18,842 nt of DNA from Mobilitalea sp. (GTDB lineage: Bacteria; Bacillota_A; Clostridia; Lachnospirales; Lachnospiraceae). Shown here piece by piece: positions 15,231 to 18,842 of this stretch. The notes below the pieces were generated by a model that was not told where the DNA came from, made no database searches, and saw nothing but the letters and a program-made list of their open reading frames with translations. Position 1 is the stretch's first letter. The number at the start of each line of letters is the position of its first letter. The stretch is from NCBI GenBank assembly GCA_029974875.1, contig JARKQP010000267.1, positions 1 through 18,842 on the forward strand, read 5' to 3'. A program made the position numbers and the translations under genes.

Positions 15231-15403
15231 ATTAATATACCGAAAGTCCCCAAACCGAGGGCTATGTTTCCTGCTTTTACATAATACATTTCACCCTCAA
15301 CAGATCTACCCATCATTATACCAGCAGTATAACGCGATGAAGTATCTCCACTACCCGCTACTATTCCTCCACTATCACCCTCTGGAGCATGAATAGTGGT
15401 CAT
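15227..15403 (-). pseudogene. C-terminal fragment of a chymotrypsin-like (S1) serine protease
   Basis: A 58-codon frame from ATG 15403 encodes the active-site serine motif EGDSGGIVAG, followed by YTAGIMMG and a C-terminal tail (VKAGNIALGLG) typical of the last strand and helix of bacterial S1 proteases. The catalytic His and Asp domains are absent; an in-frame TAA lies 11 codons upstream of the ATG, so no longer protein is possible here. It cannot be an active protease by itself. Its TGA stop overlaps the ATG of the next gene. AAGG-like sequences before the ATG give only a weak ribosome binding site. Probably the remnant of a complete secreted protease gene that stood upstream of the Ig-like gene. 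Confidence 0.7.
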
Positions 15404-15507
15404 GGCCTTAATAACCTTAATGAATACTTTTTATGTATCTTTTACAAAAAAACAGATAAAATAAAAAGCATTATAAATCAGATAGTTATTTACATATTAT
15501 GGTATCT

Positions 15508-15535
15508 ATTGTATCATACATTTATTGTAAGTCAA
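15508..15535 (-). promoter_or_regulatory. sigma-A-type promoter upstream of the protease fragment
   Basis: Minus-strand -35 TTGACT (15530-15535), a 16-bp spacer and -10 TACAAT (15508-15513). Both hexamers are close to consensus. Transcription would start near 15501, about 100 nt before ATG 15403. It probably drives the fragment and the Ig-like gene. Confidence 0.55.
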
Positions 15536-15633
15536 CCTTTTCAACCAAAATTTTACACAAAAATATTATTTTTAAAATCAGCGCTACCCTGAACCAATTC
15601 TAATAGCTTTATCTCATATTTTGTCATATCTAA

Positions 15634-15916
15634 AAATATTATTATAGGCAAATCAAGCTATTTGTAAAGAAAAAGATGGATTTCACTCCAGATACCCTTC
15701 CACCTCCATAAGGCTTCCATCTGTCTCAATCTGTATGGCACCGGCCGCATAGGTTATCCTGATGTCGCTTCCCGCCGCCTTTAAGCGTTCCAATAATTCC
15801 TGGTGGGGATGCCCATAGCGGTTATTTAATCCACAGGAAATAAAGGCATGCTTTGGCTGCAGTAAGGACAGAAATTCATCCGTGGTAGAGTTTTTTGACC
15901 CGTGATGGGCTACCTT
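15634..15916. repeat. intact partner of the comEC 3'-end direct repeat
   Basis: The 3' end of intact comEC plus 49 bp of flank. The segments 15634-15702 and 15847-15916 are repeated at 14394-14530. Homology stops sharply at 15916 inside comEC and at 15634 outside it. Confidence 0.9.
15641..15668 (-). promoter_or_regulatory. second copy of the murE promoter
   Basis: TTTACA (15663-15668), 16 bp, TATAAT (15641-15646), identical in both hexamers to the pair at 14401-14428. Here it points into the AT-rich intrusion instead of murE. It begins about 15 bp past the comEC stop. Confidence 0.6.
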
Positions 15917-18139
15917 TAAAATGTCATATTCCACCTGGGGTCTGGCTCCGTCATTTCCCCACAAAGTCCCGTCCGTTAAATTCCTAAGCAGGGCTCCCTC
16001 CTGTTCCTTCCCCAAATCCCCGGTAAGAAGCAGGTCAAATTCACCATATCTCACACTAAAGACCGCGGAATAGGAATTTGTATCAACCGCGGTCACCCCT
16101 TTATTGGGGTGCAGGCAGAACAGGGTCAATTCCCCATCTATGATTCTATCCCCCGCCTTACAGTAGCTGACTGTTATGTTCTTCTCTCTTGCTAAGGACT
16201 CCATTTTCAGGTACCCCTGATCCTTATTAGAAATATCCGGCAGAACCAGGTTCCTAATCTTAATCTGCCCATCCTCCATCAACTCCTTTAACCCATTAAT
16301 ATGGTCCCCATCTGCATGGGTCATGATTACATAGGTAAGCTCATCGGTTCCCTGTGAGAGAAGAAATGGTTTGATCCGGTATTTTCCCACATTCATCACA
16401 TCCGTGCTACCCCCGTCAACCAGGATCGTCGTCCTGTCTTCATATTCCAGATAGATGGAATCTCCCTGTCCCACATCCAGGAAGGTAACCCTAAGGCCTG
16501 CGTGGTTCTGGGGCAGGATCAGCAGCATGGAGGCCAGCAAGGGCAGCAAGAGGCATAGCTTCTTATTACAATGCTGCGTTACCCAATGTTTCATTGTCGC
16601 ATTATCCTCAGTTTCATTCTTTGCTGCCTCATCCTTTGCCGGCCAACGATTGCTTGTCCAACAAAAGAGAACAAGGAGTATTATATACAGAACCATTTGC
16701 AACACCCCCGGCTTCCCAACCGTGATCAAATTGCCCGGCAGGGCATTGCCGAACCTGCAGACCCATTCGTAGAACTTCAAGATATAATTAGCCCCTCCCA
16801 CACAGAAGATGCCAAGGGGCAGGTAAACCGCTCCTAAGATCCCTGCAAAAATAGAGGTCAGCGTCAATATGGTAACAAAGGGAAGAATAATTAAATTTAC
16901 TAGAATCCCATAGATCGGAAGCTGATAAAAGAAATAAATTACAATCGGTGCCGTAGCCAGCTGGGCGCTGGTGCTGATATAAATACTATCGAGAATAATG
17001 TTCTTTTTCTGGAATAGCTGCCCAAAGCAGGGCTGGATTACGGCAATACCCAATACTGCGCCGTAAGATAGCAAAAATCCGGCGCTAAAGACCTGTAAAG
17101 GATTTTGCAGCAGGATGAGAAAGGCACTGAGGGACAAGGCACTCAGCATGTCATAGGTTTTGCCCGCCAGTGGAGCCAGCAGCATAATTGTCATCATCAC
17201 AACTGCCCGGCTAGTAGATACACTGAAATTCGTAAGCACCCCATAGCAATACAGAAGAAAGACCGTGACAAGGGTCGAAATGAAGATAGGGATTTTCAGA
17301 CGTTTTAGCACCGCAAATACAAACATGCCGATCAGGGAAACATGAAGTCCGGAGATTGCAAGTATATGGGATATCCCATTCTGTTGGTACAGGGTCTTAA
17401 TCTCATCTCCCAATAAATACTTTTCGCCCAGCAGCATCGCAACCAATGCCCCGGATTCCTTTTCCGAAAGGATGGTATCATATACCCTGATTAATTTTTC
17501 TTTTACGTGGTCCAATACGGAATGAAAATGGGAATAGCCTCCATCTGTCATGGTGATGGATTTAGCCTTTAGCTTAAAGTCAATATTCTCAATTTCATAA
17601 TAGAGCTGTTCATTGAATTGGCCTGGATTTGTGGCCTGAGAAAATTTCTGGAGTGTCCCCCTTACCGTGATTTCATTCCCGACCCGGTAAGTCATGGGAC
17701 CGGGGGGAGATGCGGGACTGGCTTCTGTAGCTTCATTGCAAAATACCAGGATTGCTTCACACTGGTAGGTATGCCCCTCCGGCAGGGTCACCTTGTTCTC
17801 TTTCAGATAAATTGCTTTTCCGGAGGGCTTTTGTACTATCATGCTTATCTTACCTGTTGCCTCACAGGAGGTCTTCTGGCCAAAAGCATCATAGAGAGGA
17901 GGTCTGACCAGCCGCCCATCCATTGCCAGAAAGCCCAGAAGCAGGAGCCCTGGCAGCAGCCACAGGAATTTATCCTTCGGGCTTACCCCTTTCCATTTGA
18001 CCCTGTACATACTTAGGTAAATGCAGGATAACAATGATAGTACCAGTAATATTACAATATAAATCGGAAAATGCTTCCACGCCAGATACATCCCAGACAA
18101 AAAGCAGGCTAATATCCATATGAGCGGACGCTTTATCAA
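15683..18139 (-). CDS. comEC: ComEC/Rec2 DNA-uptake channel protein
   Basis: A polytopic membrane protein that passes single-stranded DNA into the cytoplasm during natural transformation. The 818-residue protein has the full family layout. N-terminal hydrophobic segments (about 5-60) are followed by a soluble DUF4131-type/OB region (about 75-210). The multi-helix Competence domain (about 225-500) includes ISHILAISGLHVSLIG. A C-terminal metallo-beta-lactamase-like domain (about 550-810) has LDVGQGDS, the metal motif THADGDH near 607 and VAHHGS near 743. The start is TTG 18139, with GGTGG a few nt upstream. Its last 77 codons overlap a direct repeat of which a damaged copy lies near murE; the intact gene keeps every motif, so it appears functional. 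An intact comEC suggests, but does not show, competence. Confidence 0.94.
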   Translation of the reverse strand: MIKRPLIWILACFLSGMYLAWKHFPIYIVILLVLSLLSCIYLSMYRVKWKGVSPKDKFLWLLPGLLLLGFLAMDGRLVRPPLYDAFGQKTSCEATGKISMIVQKPSGKAIYLKENKVTLPEGHTYQCEAILVFCNEATEASPASPPGPMTYRVGNEITVRGTLQKFSQATNPGQFNEQLYYEIENIDFKLKAKSITMTDGGYSHFHSVLDHVKEKLIRVYDTILSEKESGALVAMLLGEKYLLGDEIKTLYQQNGISHILAISGLHVSLIGMFVFAVLKRLKIPIFISTLVTVFLLYCYGVLTNFSVSTSRAVVMMTIMLLAPLAGKTYDMLSALSLSAFLILLQNPLQVFSAGFLLSYGAVLGIAVIQPCFGQLFQKKNIILDSIYISTSAQLATAPIVIYFFYQLPIYGILVNLIILPFVTILTLTSIFAGILGAVYLPLGIFCVGGANYILKFYEWVCRFGNALPGNLITVGKPGVLQMVLYIILLVLFCWTSNRWPAKDEAAKNETEDNATMKHWVTQHCNKKLCLLLPLLASMLLILPQNHAGLRVTFLDVGQGDSIYLEYEDRTTILVDGGSTDVMNVGKYRIKPFLLSQGTDELTYVIMTHADGDHINGLKELMEDGQIKIRNLVLPDISNKDQGYLKMESLAREKNITVSYCKAGDRIIDGELTLFCLHPNKGVTAVDTNSYSAVFSVRYGEFDLLLTGDLGKEQEGALLRNLTDGTLWGNDGARPQVEYDILKVAHHGSKNSTTDEFLSLLQPKHAFISCGLNNRYGHPHQELLERLKAAGSDIRITYAAGAIQIETDGSLMEVEGYLE

Positions 18140-18162
18140 GGATCCACCACCCTTTCCTGGCT

Positions 18163-18216
18163 ATTGCGAAACCCAGAAGCTACTGCTATTTTCACTGGCT
18201 ATATACTTTCGCAATT
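18163..18216. repeat. dispersed intergenic palindromic repeat, copy B
   Basis: Ends are perfect inverted repeats, ATTGCGAAA (18163-18171) and TTTCGCAAT (18207-18215), enclosing TTTTCACTGG and a block that matches 936-988. It lies 23 bp upstream of the comEC start. The intact terminal inverted repeats and small size suggest a short palindromic repeat family or a miniature element. Confidence 0.65.
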
Positions 18217-18222
18217 CCCTAT

Positions 18223-18246
18223 ATTCTTATTCTTATTCTTATTCTT
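18223..18246. repeat. (ATTCTT)4 hexamer microsatellite
   Basis: Four perfect copies of ATTCTT in the spacer between comEC and the GerMN gene, immediately next to repeat copy B. The rest of 18247-18322 is AT-rich with no gene. Confidence 0.85.
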
Positions 18247-18322
18247 TATTAAATTTTTATTGAATTTGTGATTTCCCACATTGCCTTTGCCCACTTCCAT
18301 AAACCATCACAGGTTAATGGAC

Positions 18323-18841
18323 TTATTTAGGCGCCTCTATAATATTTAAGTTCCGTTCGAAAGGAACATCAAAATCTATATTTTCCAAATAGGTTTCCTG
18401 CACCTCTCCATTAATACGGAATTGTACCTTGCTGATGCCCGGAAGCTCAACCAGGGTGTTCACCACGGAATAGATGGCAACGTCTGCCGTAGTATCCGGA
18501 AGCTTTTCCATGAACTTCTCATTAAAATCCACAAACCACGTTCCGTCCGACTTATATACATCCAGCAGGACCGTATCCTTCGCGATCGTATCATACAGTC
18601 CCATCTTCGTCGGGCCATTGATCAGCTGCTTTACTGCCAGCTCTTCAATGGTTTCCGTCCCGGAATAATTGATGTCCGTATCGTATTCTATTAAAGCGTT
18701 GCCTTTTTCATTTGCAAAATAAAGCTTAATCCTATAATTTGTATTCGTATCCGTATCATCAATGAAGTCCTCTGACGTAAGCTGTCCAATGGCATTGCCG
18801 CCCTCGTCAATGAGCGGGTTCCCATTGACATTAATCTGAAC
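18323..18841 (-). CDS. GerMN-domain protein, C-terminal part (cut by window edge)
   Basis: The frame is open from the window edge to the stop at 18323, giving 172 residues without the N-terminus. The complete-looking GerMN domain starts at about residue 35 (RIKLYFANEKGNALI), continues through TIEELAVKQLINGP and ends with VNTLVELPGISKVQFRINGE and PFERNLNIIE, the typical GerMN close. The first 30 residues (INVNGNPLIDEGG) look like the end of a preceding domain, perhaps another GerMN copy. GerMN proteins are usually lipoproteins linked to sporulation, germination or envelope functions; the exact role here is unknown. An internal ATG at 18604 is not a believable start because homology continues upstream. 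Confidence 0.85.
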   Translation of the reverse strand, partial: VQINVNGNPLIDEGGNAIGQLTSEDFIDDTDTNTNYRIKLYFANEKGNALIEYDTDINYSGTETIEELAVKQLINGPTKMGLYDTIAKDTVLLDVYKSDGTWFVDFNEKFMEKLPDTTADVAIYSVVNTLVELPGISKVQFRINGEVQETYLENIDFDVPFERNLNIIEAPK

Positions 18842-18842
18842 A

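Larger units (their letters stand above)
14531..15633. mobile_element. AT-rich intrusion between comEC and murE, flanked by direct repeats of the comEC 3' end
   Basis: About 1.1 kb of visibly AT-richer DNA separates the intact comEC end from its truncated copy. It contains a sigma-A-type promoter, a decayed serine protease fragment, a coupled secreted Ig-like protein and a terminator-like hairpin with repeated TGAACAC motifs. No integrase or transposase is intact. The flanking direct repeats suggest either site-specific integration into the comEC 3' end by an element that supplied a replacement end, or a duplication that trapped foreign DNA. The name mobile element is inference. Confidence 0.5.

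Noticed and set aside
15082..15396. 104-codon plus-strand frame within the intrusion
   Set aside because: Antisense to the Ig-like gene and the protease fragment, with low-complexity composition and no ribosome binding site.
15553..15627. 24-codon minus-strand frame starting MTKYEIKLLELV just past comEC
   Set aside because: It begins like a real protein and could be a broken gene start, but there is no ribosome binding site, it is very short, and no family is recognisable.
18323..18604. A 93-residue complete protein from ATG 18604
   Set aside because: The frame and GerMN similarity continue upstream to the window edge, so this is the tail of a longer gene.

Overview
The window reads as a chromosomal piece of a low-to-mid GC Gram-positive anaerobe of the class Clostridia, most likely a Lachnospiraceae-type organism. 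The basis is the Firmicutes gene order priA-def-fmt-(zinc membrane peptidase)-rsmB-rlmN-prpC-prkC-rsgA-rpe, strong AGGAGG-type ribosome binding sites, frequent TTG starts, a MurE with the meso-diaminopimelate signature DNPR, and a GerMN-domain (spore-associated family) protein at one edge. The assignment is by recognition of families and synteny; no database was searched. Every convincing gene is on the minus strand, so the biological order runs from high to low coordinates.

Layout in the direction of transcription. 18841-18323: C-terminal part of a GerMN-domain protein, cut by the window edge. 18322-18140: intergenic DNA with a small palindromic dispersed repeat and a hexamer microsatellite. 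18139-15683: full-length comEC, the DNA-uptake channel. 15682-14394: an AT-rich intrusion between comEC and murE that holds a promoter, a 58-codon fragment of a chymotrypsin-like serine protease, a translationally coupled secreted Ig-like protein, a terminator-like hairpin, and a damaged second copy of the comEC 3' end with its promoter. 14321-10370: murE and priA. 10369-9933: a gene-poor stretch of about 435 bp. 9932-97: def, fmt, a YugP-type zinc peptidase, rsmB, rlmN, prpC, prkC, rsgA and rpe, closely spaced and probably a long operon with internal control points.

How the genes fit together: murE makes a peptidoglycan precursor; priA restarts replication forks; def and fmt remove and add the N-formyl group of initiator Met; rsmB and rlmN methylate 16S and 23S rRNA; rsgA matures the 30S subunit; prkC and prpC are the PASTA kinase and its PP2C phosphatase, which link cell-wall state to translation and ribosome assembly; rpe belongs to the pentose phosphate pathway. 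This core is ordinary and well conserved.

The unusual parts are: (i) the intrusion between comEC and murE, flanked by direct repeats of the comEC 3' end, with the murE promoter duplicated along with it; (ii) a nested three-way-junction inverted repeat between rsmB and rlmN (5839-5995); (iii) an in-frame 12-bp minisatellite inside priA that encodes an Asn/Gln/Glu-rich tract; (iv) two diverged copies of a palindromic intergenic repeat, 17 kb apart, at both ends of the cluster; (v) a repeat-bearing region between priA and def. I found no CRISPR array, tRNA, rRNA, intact transposase or recognisable defence system.
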